Positions 46,733 to 55,614 of a DNA stretch of 64,000 nucleotides are shown here, one piece after another (within the stretch, counting starts at the first letter, position 1; every line of letters begins with the position of its first letter). The notes under the pieces are model-generated. The model was not told the origin of the DNA, ran no database searches, and saw nothing but the letters and a program-made list of their open reading frames with translations. Made by a program: the position numbers and the translations under genes. This stretch comes from Pseudomonadota bacterium. GTDB taxonomy: Bacteria; Pseudomonadota; Alphaproteobacteria; Caulobacterales; Caulobacteraceae. The DNA is taken from the NCBI GenBank assembly GCA_020161365.1, contig JAIUNU010000005.1, forward strand, positions 186,001-250,000, read 5' to 3'.

Positions 46733-47188
46733 CTAGAGTCCAAGTAGTGGTGTTAGGATTCGGTAGTGGCGCTTTGCGGCCTCAATCTGCTTTTCGGCGG
46801 CGTCGATCATTTCGGCGCGCAGGAACACATCACGCTTGACCACGACGCCCTTACGCCCCTCGCGGACGCACAGGCCGTCTGCAAGCAGTCGCACGACGTG
46901 ACGCCGCACGGTTTCTTCCGGCGCGCCCACCAGTCGGGCGATGCGCGCAATGGTGACAGGCCGACGAAGCCCGTCGGAAACCAATCCAGCCTGGGGTGTT
47001 CGGCTCGTTCGCGTGTGACTGACATTGGCCGACCAAATCGCCGTGAAGATCATGGCGCGCATCGCATCGCCGCCATGGGCAACCTTGGCGATCTCGATGC
47101 TGCTCATCACATAATGCGCGCTAAGCCACAGGATCATCCGGGCGTGGGCCTGCCGTTCGGCGAGCGGGTCTTCTGCCGCTGCGGACAT
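46733..47188 (-). CDS. Small winged-helix regulator, last gene of the c-di-GMP unit
   Basis: A 151-residue protein paralogous to 44320-44802: helical N-terminus with RAMIFTAIWSANVSHTR, helix-turn-helix (RIARLVGAPEETVRRHVVRL), wing (REGRKGVVV) and a C-terminal helix. ATG 47188 has a very strong site (AAGGAGGG) and overlaps the stop of the PilZ gene (TGATG), so translation is coupled. It may control the neighbouring genes or the adhesin; whether it senses c-di-GMP is unknown. Confidence 0.85.
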   Translation of the reverse strand: MSAAAEDPLAERQAHARMILWLSAHYVMSSIEIAKVAHGGDAMRAMIFTAIWSANVSHTRTSRTPQAGLVSDGLRRPVTIARIARLVGAPEETVRRHVVRLLADGLCVREGRKGVVVKRDVFLRAEMIDAAEKQIEAAKRHYRILTPLLGL

Positions 47189-47895
47189 CAAATCCCTCCT
47201 TCGAACGGCGTCACCGCCGCGTCGGACCCATCCTGGGCGGCGCTGATCGCGGTCTGCCGTTGCGAGGAGGCCTCGTCACAGCGTCGCTCCGCCAGCCGAT
47301 CTAAAGGCAGGGTTGCAGTGGGCCCGCCGTAACGAACCAGCGCTATGATCTTGTCGATGTCGCTTAGAGCGGCGCGGGATAGCGCGGCGGCGGCTTGGAC
47401 CTCATGGGCTGTGGCCAGCAGTTGCTGAGCGCGGCGCTTGCCATAGGCGGCCTGCGCAACCGCCAGGACCCGAAGATTGGATTGGGTGGCGACGGCCGCG
47501 ATCGAAGCCGCTTTGATTTGAGGGGGGCGGGGGGCGCTAGGAGGCCGGATGGCGCTGTGCAAAGCCTCGCGTTGATCGCCCCAAGACGTTGCGTTGGAGC
47601 GCTTCGCCGGGGAGGGCGAAGGCGGATGCTGGTCGCCAGCGCCGGCCTCGCCGGGCTTTAAGACCTGAAGGCCAGCGTCATCGTCCTGACGCCATCGCAC
47701 CAAGGCGTCCAGGCGAAGGCCAAGCCTTGGCAGCGTGACGCCGACCAGACCGTCGAACGGAAGTCCGCCGGGAACGGAGATGCGCAGGCCCCCGGACGAG
47801 GTGTTGGTCACCGCGCCCCAGATCGATCGACCGCCCTGCGCCACCTGGCAAGGCATTTCGCAGTCAAGGCGCAGGCCGCGTTGAGCGCTAGCCAT
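47188..47895 (-). CDS. PilZ domain protein (c-di-GMP receptor)
   Basis: A 235-residue protein with an N-terminal PilZ domain (about residues 1-80): the Arg-containing start QRGLRLDCEMPCQV and the NxSxxG-type TNTSSGGLRI, then VRWRQDDDAG. The Arg motif is only partly like RxxxR, so c-di-GMP binding is likely but not certain. The remaining ~150 residues are a Pro/Ser/Ala-rich linker and a helical segment without known motifs. ATG 47895 lies inside the end of the GGDEF-EAL gene (8-base overlap), and its stop overlaps the next start. Confidence 0.8.
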   Translation of the reverse strand: MASAQRGLRLDCEMPCQVAQGGRSIWGAVTNTSSGGLRISVPGGLPFDGLVGVTLPRLGLRLDALVRWRQDDDAGLQVLKPGEAGAGDQHPPSPSPAKRSNATSWGDQREALHSAIRPPSAPRPPQIKAASIAAVATQSNLRVLAVAQAAYGKRRAQQLLATAHEVQAAAALSRAALSDIDKIIALVRYGGPTATLPLDRLAERRCDEASSQRQTAISAAQDGSDAAVTPFEGGI

Positions 47896-50233
47896 GGGCG
47901 CGAGCCTTGGCGGAGGCGGGCGCGGGGGCCTTGGCGGGCGACCCGTAAAGGTAGCCCTGAGCGTAGGCGCAGCCCTCATCGATGAGGAAGTTTTCCTCAG
48001 CGCGGGTTTCAACGCCTTCGGCGATGACCTTCATGCCAAGGCCGCCGCCCAAGCCGAGAACCGCGCGCACGATCGTCGCCGATTGTTCATCACGGTCCAC
48101 GCCGTGCACAAAGGATCCGTCGATCTTGATCGTGTCGATCGGGAAGTTTCTGAGGTTCGACAGGGACGAAAAGCCGGTGCCGAAGTCGTCCATGGCGATA
48201 CGCACGCCCAAGGCTTTGAGACGTCGCAGCACATGCAGGGCCTGGGGCGCATTCTTGATGAGCGCGGTCTCGGTGATTTCAAGCTCGAGGCGGGCTGGCG
48301 ACAGACCGGTCTCGATCAGGACTACGTGGACGAGTTCGGGAAGGCTGTTGTCGTGCAACTGCACGGCGGACACATTGACCGAGATGGTCTCAGCGCCACT
48401 CCAGCTCGCCGCCTGCGCGCACGCCTTGCGCAACACCCATTCGCCAAGCTCGAGGATCAAGCCTGACTCTTCGGCGATCGGAATAAAACGATCCGGCGAT
48501 ATGGGGCCTTCGGTCGGGTGGTCCCAGCGGACCAGGGCTTCAAACCCGTCCACGACCTGGTCGCTCATCCGCGCTTGCGGTTGATAGACCAGTCGGAGCT
48601 GGTCGCGCGCCAGCGCCGATCGCAACTCCTGTTCGAGGGCCTGTCGCGTCTTCAACGTCCGGGCCAGCGCCGCGTCGAAAAAGCGATAGGTGTTTCGACC
48701 AGCGTTCTTGGCCTGATAGAGCGCCGCATCCGCGCCCGCCAACAGGTCCGACGCGCTCAATCCATCGTGGGGGAACAGCGCCACGCCAAGACTGGAGCCG
48801 ACCATGGCGGTGCGGCCGGGCGACACCTCGATGGGCGGCGCCACCGCAGCCAGGATGGACGCACACAAGGCGTCCAGGCCCTCCGGGGACGGATCCTCGG
48901 TCCGAATAATGGCGAACTCATCGCCCCCCAGCCGCGCGAAGCTGTCGCCCGGCCCCAGCTGCGCCTGGATCCGCACCGCGACTTGTCGCAAGACCGCATC
49001 GCCTGCCGCATGGCCCATGGCGTCGTTGACTTGCTTGAAACGGTCGAGATCCAGAAAGACGACCGCGAGCTGATCATCGCTTCGACGCAGGCGCGCCAGA
49101 TCCAGATCCAGCTTTTGAAGGAAACTGCTGCGATTGAGCAGGCCTGTCAGCGTGTCATTGTGCGCCAAAAAGCGGATCTGATCTTCGGCTTGGCGGCGGC
49201 TTCGCAAATCGCGCACGGCGATGGCTCGGCGTTCTGCGCCCTTGTAGCGGATCGGACTGGCCACAATCTCGACCGGAATCGTCGCGCGCGTTCCCAAGAG
49301 TTCGGTCTCCAAGGCCGCGTCCAGGTCCAGCTGAGCCAGAACGTCTTGCGCGAAGGCTTCGCTAAGATGGCTAACCCGGCGTCCGATAAGCGCGTCGAAG
49401 GCCCGGTTGCTCGCGAGAATCTGGCCGTCCTCGACGATCACCAGACCTTCAAGCACCGCGTCAGCCAAGGTGCGCAGGTGCTGGGCTTCCGCCTCCAGGA
49501 CCCGGCGACGGGTCTCGCGGCTGACCGCCCACAGGCTCATCATCACGACCATGGCGCTGATCAGAGCGACCAATTGGCTGACGACGACATTGCTGAGACC
49601 GGGGGCTGTCGAGGCTTGGCGCAGGGGCGCAGCGGGCGGCAGAGCCCAGGCGGCGAAGAGATGGATCATGGCGGCTGACGCCACCAAAAGCCCGGTGCGG
49701 AGGGTTTGCCCGCGAAGGCCGCCGCCCCGCGGAACCCGGCCGGCAGCCGCGGACAGGGCGAGGGCCAGGATCGCGCCGCTCACGGCAGCGGCGGGGTTGA
49801 GGGTGACGGCGAGATCCTGGGCGGCGATCAGGGTCAAGGCGTGGGAGAGCAGGAAGGTCAGCCCGATCAGCCCGCCGGCCAGGACGCGCCGACGGTCTGA
49901 CCCGGCCGCCGCCAGCAGGCGCAATCCAATGGCGCAACCGACAAGCGACAAGGCCAGGGACAGGCTCATGGTCCAGGGGGAAAACAGCATCGGCTGCAGC
50001 GCATTGTCGCTCAAGGCACCGATCAGCTGGGCGGCCCAAACGCCAAACCCCAAGGTCAGGGTCGCAAAATTGATCTTGAACCTGTCGATCTCGCCGCTCG
50101 GTAGGACGGCGTATTCGAGCTTCACAGAGGCTGCGAACGTGGCCGCCAGGCAGAGGCCCAGAGGCAAGGCGTCGTTGGCGAAGAAATGCGCGATAGGCTG
50201 CATTCGGGTCGTGTCCGGGACGCGCCATGACAT
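47888..50233 (-). CDS. Membrane GGDEF-EAL protein with MHYT-like N-terminus
   Basis: A 781-residue inner-membrane c-di-GMP enzyme. About seven hydrophobic helices (residues 15-240) resemble an MHYT sensor in spacing, but the expected Met-His pairs are replaced (for example VWAAQLIGAL). A short PAS-like region follows, then GGDEF (intact, near residue 436) and EAL (EALVRW near 563; DDFGTGFSS; KIDGSFV). Both catalytic motifs appear intact. First gene of a unit with overlapping PilZ and regulator genes. A CCCCCA-N3-TGGGGG palindrome lies 67 bases upstream. ATG 50203 is an alternative start. Confidence 0.9.
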   Translation of the reverse strand: MSWRVPDTTRMQPIAHFFANDALPLGLCLAATFAASVKLEYAVLPSGEIDRFKINFATLTLGFGVWAAQLIGALSDNALQPMLFSPWTMSLSLALSLVGCAIGLRLLAAAGSDRRRVLAGGLIGLTFLLSHALTLIAAQDLAVTLNPAAAVSGAILALALSAAAGRVPRGGGLRGQTLRTGLLVASAAMIHLFAAWALPPAAPLRQASTAPGLSNVVVSQLVALISAMVVMMSLWAVSRETRRRVLEAEAQHLRTLADAVLEGLVIVEDGQILASNRAFDALIGRRVSHLSEAFAQDVLAQLDLDAALETELLGTRATIPVEIVASPIRYKGAERRAIAVRDLRSRRQAEDQIRFLAHNDTLTGLLNRSSFLQKLDLDLARLRRSDDQLAVVFLDLDRFKQVNDAMGHAAGDAVLRQVAVRIQAQLGPGDSFARLGGDEFAIIRTEDPSPEGLDALCASILAAVAPPIEVSPGRTAMVGSSLGVALFPHDGLSASDLLAGADAALYQAKNAGRNTYRFFDAALARTLKTRQALEQELRSALARDQLRLVYQPQARMSDQVVDGFEALVRWDHPTEGPISPDRFIPIAEESGLILELGEWVLRKACAQAASWSGAETISVNVSAVQLHDNSLPELVHVVLIETGLSPARLELEITETALIKNAPQALHVLRRLKALGVRIAMDDFGTGFSSLSNLRNFPIDTIKIDGSFVHGVDRDEQSATIVRAVLGLGGGLGMKVIAEGVETRAEENFLIDEGCAYAQGYLYGSPAKAPAPASAKARAHG

Positions 50234-50755
50234 TGGCGGCGTGTGTGCGACCGTCTTGAAGTCGTTCTGGTAAACGCGACCTCTACGATTGAATGTTAGC
50301 CCCCAAACTGGGGGAAAACGTCAAGATGCAAACGATTGTCAATTTCCTGCCCATTCTGAGTATATTTGTATACGGCAAATTAACTCAGCTTGATGTCATT
50401 CGATACGGGAGGTTTAGGCTTCGAAGATCATCTTCCGCCGGTTCCTTGTCGTGTTTTTGATCGAATATTGAGTGTCTGCTTTGGCGAGGCAGGCGTTCGA
50501 AGGAATCTGTGCGGACCTCGCTTGAGGCGCATGGAGGTGGCGCCTCGCAGGGCTGGCCATCTCTCAGGCCGAGACGTTGGGTTCACGCCCCAGCCAAGAC
50601 TAGAGTCTCGGGCCATGCAGCCATAGCGCTCGCTATGGCGACGCTAGCCGGATCGAACGTCGCGCTCCCGGAGCCGCGCCAACGGCCGCTCTTGGCGCGA
50701 TGCAGGGCCTATCCGAAGTTCAGTTTGGCGGCCGCATACGATGATTGCCTATCCC
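50234..50755. other. Intergenic region before the GGDEF-EAL unit
   Basis: About 520 bases. The part near 50290-50400 is AT-rich and holds the palindrome and probably the promoter of the minus-strand unit. The rest shows no supportable gene; small frames on both strands lack ribosome sites. Confidence 0.5.
50300..50314. promoter_or_regulatory. Palindrome CCCCCA-N3-TGGGGG
   Basis: Perfect 6-3-6 palindrome (CCCCCA AAC TGGGGG), 67 bases upstream of the GGDEF-EAL start, in AT-rich flanks. Identical half-sites to 43982-43996. The position fits an operator. Confidence 0.5.
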
Positions 50756-52198
50756 CTATGGGGCCCGGCCTAGCTTGATCATCAATCGGCGATGGGCCTG
50801 CACGTCTAGGCGATAGAGAGCGCAAACCAGCGCTGCGCCCAGGGCGAGACACCCCGCGCCAGGGCCATAGATGACCCCGAGCATCGTCTTGACCGACTCT
50901 GGAAGCGTGATCTGACCCGCACTGGCGCTGGCGGGGAAACGGATGATCTGGAGGGCCAAGCCCGCCAGCAGTGATCCCAATCCGGAGGCCGCCTTGCTGG
51001 CGAACGTCCATCCCGCGAAGAACAGTCCCTCGCGACGAGCGCCGAACAGATACTCATGCTCGTCGGCCGCGTCGGCCATCATCGACGCAAAGGCGATGGC
51101 GGCCGTCGCCATCAAGGCGCCGCCCAGGAACACACCGCTGGCCAAAAGCCCAACCGGTGGCGGTCCGGCTTGTAGGACGCCAAGCAAGCGCGCGGTCGGG
51201 GGAAGGGCGAAGGCGCCGCCCAACCCCAGGATCCCCATGATCAGAACATTGCGCTTTTCCATGCGCCGGAGCAGCGGGCCGGCGAAAGGCGCACCGCAGA
51301 GCAGTCCGGCGAACAAGGCCAGCGTGACAAGCTGCACCTGGTCTGGGCGCATGCCCCAGAAATAGGTGTTCATGTGGATGGCGAGGGTCGAGTGGATGGC
51401 TGAGGCGGTGAACACCAAAAGTGCGGCCACAAACAACACCACAAAGGAGCGGTTGGCGAAGAGTTCGCCCAGTTCGCGCGCCAGGCGCGCGTGGAGGCGG
51501 CTCTCGCTCGACGTGGGCGGGTGGAGGCGATCCTTCATCCGGTTGAGGGTGAGGATCGAAAGAGCCCCAGCGGCCAAGACCAGCATGCCCAGCGTCACGG
51601 CGAAGGCGGGGTAGGCCTCCCGGCGCGAGAGGCCGCTTGGTCCGGACAGGAATACGGCAAAGCCAAGCACGACGGTCGCGACCGCCCCGAACATGGCGAG
51701 CGCCCAGCGCCATGCCGCGACCGAGGAGCGCTCCTCGTAGTCGTCGCTCAACTCGGCGCCAACGGCGTTGAAGGGCAGAAGGAAGAGGGAGATCGAAACG
51801 CGAAGTCCAACGGACATCAGGGTCAGCCAGCCTGTCAGGGCAGGCACGCTCCATCCCCTGGGCAGGGTGAAGATCAACACCAGGAACGCGGCCGTGGCCG
51901 GCGCGCCGATCAGCATGAAGGGCAGCCGCCGTCCGAAACGCGAGCGCCAAGCATCTGAAAGTGATCCGATCAGCGGGTCGACGATCGCGTCGACCACAAG
52001 GCCTGCGGCGAGGGCGGCTCCGACCATGGCCGCCGGCAAGCCACAGACGGCTGTGGCGTAAAACATCAGGAAAATGGTGATGGCCTGGGTGGCCACGCCA
52101 TCGACCATCGCCCCAGCCGCGTAACCGACCTTCTGGCGGGTTCGAAGCCGCGGAAGCCGTCGGGGCAGGCCGGCTTCGGCGTTGCTCGGATCAATCAT
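50756..52198 (-). CDS. GPH-family sugar:cation symporter (MelB-like)
   Basis: A 480-residue transporter with about 12 hydrophobic helices. It has the GPH/MelB signature near the N-terminus: YAAGAMVDG, then AAGLVVDAIVDPLIGSLSD and RSRFGRRLPFMLIGA. Such carriers import glycosides or uronides with Na+ or H+. ATG 52198 overlaps the stop of the upstream esterase gene by 8 bases, so the two are translationally coupled. Opposite the TonB receptor and glucosidase genes; the likely substrate is a beta-glycoside. Confidence 0.88.
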   Translation of the reverse strand: MIDPSNAEAGLPRRLPRLRTRQKVGYAAGAMVDGVATQAITIFLMFYATAVCGLPAAMVGAALAAGLVVDAIVDPLIGSLSDAWRSRFGRRLPFMLIGAPATAAFLVLIFTLPRGWSVPALTGWLTLMSVGLRVSISLFLLPFNAVGAELSDDYEERSSVAAWRWALAMFGAVATVVLGFAVFLSGPSGLSRREAYPAFAVTLGMLVLAAGALSILTLNRMKDRLHPPTSSESRLHARLARELGELFANRSFVVLFVAALLVFTASAIHSTLAIHMNTYFWGMRPDQVQLVTLALFAGLLCGAPFAGPLLRRMEKRNVLIMGILGLGGAFALPPTARLLGVLQAGPPPVGLLASGVFLGGALMATAAIAFASMMADAADEHEYLFGARREGLFFAGWTFASKAASGLGSLLAGLALQIIRFPASASAGQITLPESVKTMLGVIYGPGAGCLALGAALVCALYRLDVQAHRRLMIKLGRAP

Positions 52199-53057
52199 GC
52201 GCCATACCCGGCTTCTCCAGCCAGCCCCCACAGCGCAGCCAGCTGTGGAACGTCGGCATCACCGCTTGGCTCGTCGTTCCTGAAGCGCCCATGCCAAAGC
52301 CATGTCCGCCTGAGGCGTAGACGTGCAGTTCCGGCGCGACGCCCGCGCTTCGCCAGCCCTTCACAAGCCCATAATCGACGCCGTTCCAGAGCGGGTCGTC
52401 AGCGGCGATCGCGACGAACAGCGGCGGAGGGGCGCTGGCCACCGCCATCGGCGCCAGGCTTGGATAGATGGCCGCGAGGAAATCCGGCCGCTCGCCCAGG
52501 TGGTCCGGCCGGCATGTGGCTAGACCCAGCATCGCGCCGGCGGAAAAGCCAAGATAGCCGACACGCCCCGGGTCAACGCCCCATTCGCTGGCCCTAGCGC
52601 GAACGACGCTAAGGGCGGTCTGAACGTCCGCGACCATGTCCGGCGGGATCTGAAACCTCGCCTGCTTCTCTGGTTGGGCCGCGTCCACGAAGCGTTCGAA
52701 GAGGGTCGCGGCGAACGCGCTGTCCGCCTGCGGCGTAGGCTCAAGTCGATACTTCAGGATGAAGGCTGCGATCCCGCGGTCCGCCAGCCAACGCGCCTGG
52801 GGCCAGGCTTCATTCTCCATGGACTGCATCAGATAGGCGCCGCCGGCTGCGACGATTACGGCCGCGCCGGTGGCTTGGCCGGTCGGAAGAACGGGCGTGA
52901 GGGTAGGCGCGGTGACATTGCGCACGCCCGTTCGTCCCGCCAGCGAAAACCATTGTTCGCAGGCGCCGGTCGTCTTGGCAGAGGGTTCAAGGTCAATCGC
53001 AGCGGACGCGTCAGGCGGATCTGCGGCGAGGATCATCGTGGCTGGGGCAAGGGTCAC
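52191..53057 (-). CDS. Alpha/beta hydrolase, acetyl-xylan-esterase-like
   Basis: A 288-residue serine esterase: the oxyanion region VIVAAGGAYLMQSMENEA, nucleophile elbow GFSAGA, Asp in AADDPLW and His in SGGHGFGMG. It resembles BD-FAE/acetyl-xylan esterases that remove acyl groups from plant glycans. The start is GTG 53057 or ATG 53036; no clear signal peptide. First gene of the minus-strand pair with the GPH carrier, divergent from the TonB receptor gene. Confidence 0.85.
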   Translation of the reverse strand: MTLAPATMILAADPPDASAAIDLEPSAKTTGACEQWFSLAGRTGVRNVTAPTLTPVLPTGQATGAAVIVAAGGAYLMQSMENEAWPQARWLADRGIAAFILKYRLEPTPQADSAFAATLFERFVDAAQPEKQARFQIPPDMVADVQTALSVVRARASEWGVDPGRVGYLGFSAGAMLGLATCRPDHLGERPDFLAAIYPSLAPMAVASAPPPLFVAIAADDPLWNGVDYGLVKGWRSAGVAPELHVYASGGHGFGMGASGTTSQAVMPTFHSWLRCGGWLEKPGMAHD

Positions 53058-53175
53058 GGCTGCGCGCCTTCGCCGTAAGGCCAGCCTTGTTGAGGCGCTA
53101 GCGCCCCAGACCGATCACGGTGTGCGGGTTTCGAGCCCATCCTCATGTTCCCTCTCGGCGCGCTTAGCACGGTCC

Positions 53176-53200
53176 TGTCAATTAACTTACGTACTTGACA
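53176..53200. promoter_or_regulatory. Inverted repeat in the divergent glycoside promoter region
   Basis: TGTCAA at 53176-53181 and TTGACA at 53195-53200, 13 bases apart, midway between divergent esterase and receptor genes. Candidate operator, perhaps for the TetR protein at 57095. TTGACA may also serve as a -35 box, though no good -10 follows. Confidence 0.4.
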
Positions 53201-53262
53201 GTATGTTTTGTGTCGGTCAAGTCAGGGGAACGTGACGTGAGATCGCGGGGAGGAGACGGCTC

Positions 53263-55602
53263 ATGCAAGTTTGGAAATTCATGGTCGGGGCGAGCCTGCT
53301 CGCGATGGCCGGGGCGGCGCAGGCGCAGACCGCGCCGATGGGAGCCGATCAGCAAAGCGCTGATCCCGTTACGCAGATCGCGGAGATCGTGGTCACCGCC
53401 CAGCGCCGAACGGAGAACCTGCGCGACGTGCCGATCGCCGTCACTGTGGTCAGCGGCGCTGCGTTGCGACAGTCCGGAGCCAATCAGCTTTCCGACATCA
53501 CCCAGCGCGCGCCGAGCCTGAACTTCACCGCAACGCCGGGCGTGCCCAACTTCTCGATCCGCGGCGTCGGAACCAATTCGTTCGACTATGGGATCGAGTC
53601 AGCCGTCGGGGTCGCGATCGACGACGTCAACATCACGCTGCCGCGCTATGTCCCGCTGAACGCCTTGGCCGACGTCGACCGAGCCGAGGTTTTGCGGGGG
53701 CCTCAAGGGCTGCTCTTTGGCAAGAACACGACCGCGGGCCTGATCTCGATCACCACAACCAAGCCGCAAATGGATGGCGCCAGCGCCAGCGGCCGTGTCC
53801 AGGTGGCGAGCCGCGACCAGGTCCAGAGCCATGTGGCTCTGAACGCGCCGCTTGCGACCAACGCGGCGCTGCGGGTGGTCGCCGGTTATCAGTCGCAAGA
53901 TCCGTCGACCAAGGTGGTCGGGCCGGGGCGTCTTGATCCGGTCAAGCGCTGGTTTGCCACGGGCAAGCTCTTGTGGGAGCCGACCGACGTCCTGAGCCTC
54001 TACGCCATCGTCGATTATCAATCCAACGGCGGCATCGAGTCCTACTCGACGATCCGCAAGTTCGGCGGCGCGGATCCTACGCCGATCCCGGCGGCGTTGC
54101 GGCCTCTGGCGCCGCTCAACTTCGTCCAGACCCAAAATGCTGCGCTCGGTGTGGTCGCCGGCCCGACGAACAACAGCACCGCCATCGGCAGCCAGAATGT
54201 GGTTCGCGATGAGGAGAGCTTTGGCGCGCAACTCACCGCCAGTTACGAGACCGGGGCTGTCACCCTGACCTCGGTGAGCGCCTACCGCAAGCTCGACGCC
54301 AAGGCCAACAACGACGTCGACCAGACGCCGGTCCCGTTCTTCGACACCAATATCGCCAACTCGCAATCCCATCAGGTCTCCCAGGAACTGCGTATCGCCA
54401 ACCGCCAGCCGGGGCGGGTCGATTACACGGCGGGGCTCTACTATTTCTCGCAGCAGATCGACGCCCAGATCCTTCAGGCGGGCACGTTCGGGGTCTTTCC
54501 GGCCAGCGTGGCGACGCGGCTTTCACCGACCAACGGACGCTCAAACTTCGACTACGCCACCAAGAGCTATGCGGGCTTTGCGCAGCTGACGTTCAATCTA
54601 GCGCCAGGTCTCAAGTTGCTCGCGGGCGGGCGTTACACCCACGACCGCATAGACTCGCTAACCACGGTTAGCGTCGAGCCCAACGTCTGCAATCTGGTGA
54701 CCTTCCTTTTGAGCGGCGGCGCCCGGTGCGTCGGAACCCTTGCGGCGCCCATTGCCGCCTCGCGCACGAAAAGTGGGCTCTCTGCCCGCGCGGGCCTTGA
54801 GTACGCCCTAAACGACCATGGCAATCTCTACGCCACCTACACCCGAGGCTATAAGGGGCCTGCGGTCAGTTCCGCCGCCGGGGTGGCCTTCAATGTCGAT
54901 CCTGAGACCGTCGACGCCTACGAACTTGGGGCCAAACTCGACTTCCTGGATCGGCGTCTTTCCGTCAACGCCGCCGCCTTCATCAACGACTTCAAGGACT
55001 TTCAGGCTCAAGTCTACGATCCGACGCTCAATGGCGGACTCGGCGCGTTCCGCACTGGCAATGCAAGCACCTTGAAGACGCGCGGCGTTGAGGTCGAAGC
55101 CCTCGCACGGCCTGCGCCGGGCGCTACGCTGACGGCCGGGGTCACCTATCTGGACACCAAGTACGGCGCCTATCGGGTCTCCTGCTACTTTGGACAAACC
55201 GCGGCGCAAGGGTGCTCGCTGCCCGGACCGAGCTTCGACGCGGCCGGCTCGCCTCTGGTGGGGGCGTCCAAATGGTCGGCCAGCTTGGCCGCCAACCTCG
55301 AGCGCCCGGTCAGCAACGACCTGAAGGTCTTCCTGAGCGCTGACTGGCGCTATCGCAGCCGCTTCTATTACGCGATCAATGACCCCAACACCGTCCAGCC
55401 GGCCTATGCGTTGGTCAACGCCACGGTGGGTGTGGCTCGTCGCGACGATGGCGCGCGTTTGAGCCTGTTCGCGCGCAATCTGTTCGACAAGCGCTACGCC
55501 GCGACGATCTATCCGGGCAATTTCTCGGTGGGCCAATATGTCCAGTCGCTGCCCGACAACGCCTTCCGGCGAGTGGGGATCGCGCTCGACTGGCGCTTCT
55601 GA
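53263..55602 (+). CDS. TonB-dependent receptor, glycoside locus
   Basis: A 779-residue outer-membrane receptor: signal peptide (1-21, ending AQA), TonB-box-like EIVVTAQRR near 42, plug (about 50-170; RGPQGLLFGKNTTAGLI) and a 22-strand barrel ending in Phe (LDWRF). The neighbours suggest it imports an oligosaccharide or aryl glycoside. It is 12 bases upstream of the glucosidase gene, so the two form an operon. Confidence 0.92.
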   Translation: MQVWKFMVGASLLAMAGAAQAQTAPMGADQQSADPVTQIAEIVVTAQRRTENLRDVPIAVTVVSGAALRQSGANQLSDITQRAPSLNFTATPGVPNFSIRGVGTNSFDYGIESAVGVAIDDVNITLPRYVPLNALADVDRAEVLRGPQGLLFGKNTTAGLISITTTKPQMDGASASGRVQVASRDQVQSHVALNAPLATNAALRVVAGYQSQDPSTKVVGPGRLDPVKRWFATGKLLWEPTDVLSLYAIVDYQSNGGIESYSTIRKFGGADPTPIPAALRPLAPLNFVQTQNAALGVVAGPTNNSTAIGSQNVVRDEESFGAQLTASYETGAVTLTSVSAYRKLDAKANNDVDQTPVPFFDTNIANSQSHQVSQELRIANRQPGRVDYTAGLYYFSQQIDAQILQAGTFGVFPASVATRLSPTNGRSNFDYATKSYAGFAQLTFNLAPGLKLLAGGRYTHDRIDSLTTVSVEPNVCNLVTFLLSGGARCVGTLAAPIAASRTKSGLSARAGLEYALNDHGNLYATYTRGYKGPAVSSAAGVAFNVDPETVDAYELGAKLDFLDRRLSVNAAAFINDFKDFQAQVYDPTLNGGLGAFRTGNASTLKTRGVEVEALARPAPGATLTAGVTYLDTKYGAYRVSCYFGQTAAQGCSLPGPSFDAAGSPLVGASKWSASLAANLERPVSNDLKVFLSADWRYRSRFYYAINDPNTVQPAYALVNATVGVARRDDGARLSLFARNLFDKRYAATIYPGNFSVGQYVQSLPDNAFRRVGIALDWRF

Positions 55603-55614
55603 CGTCTTGCCTTA

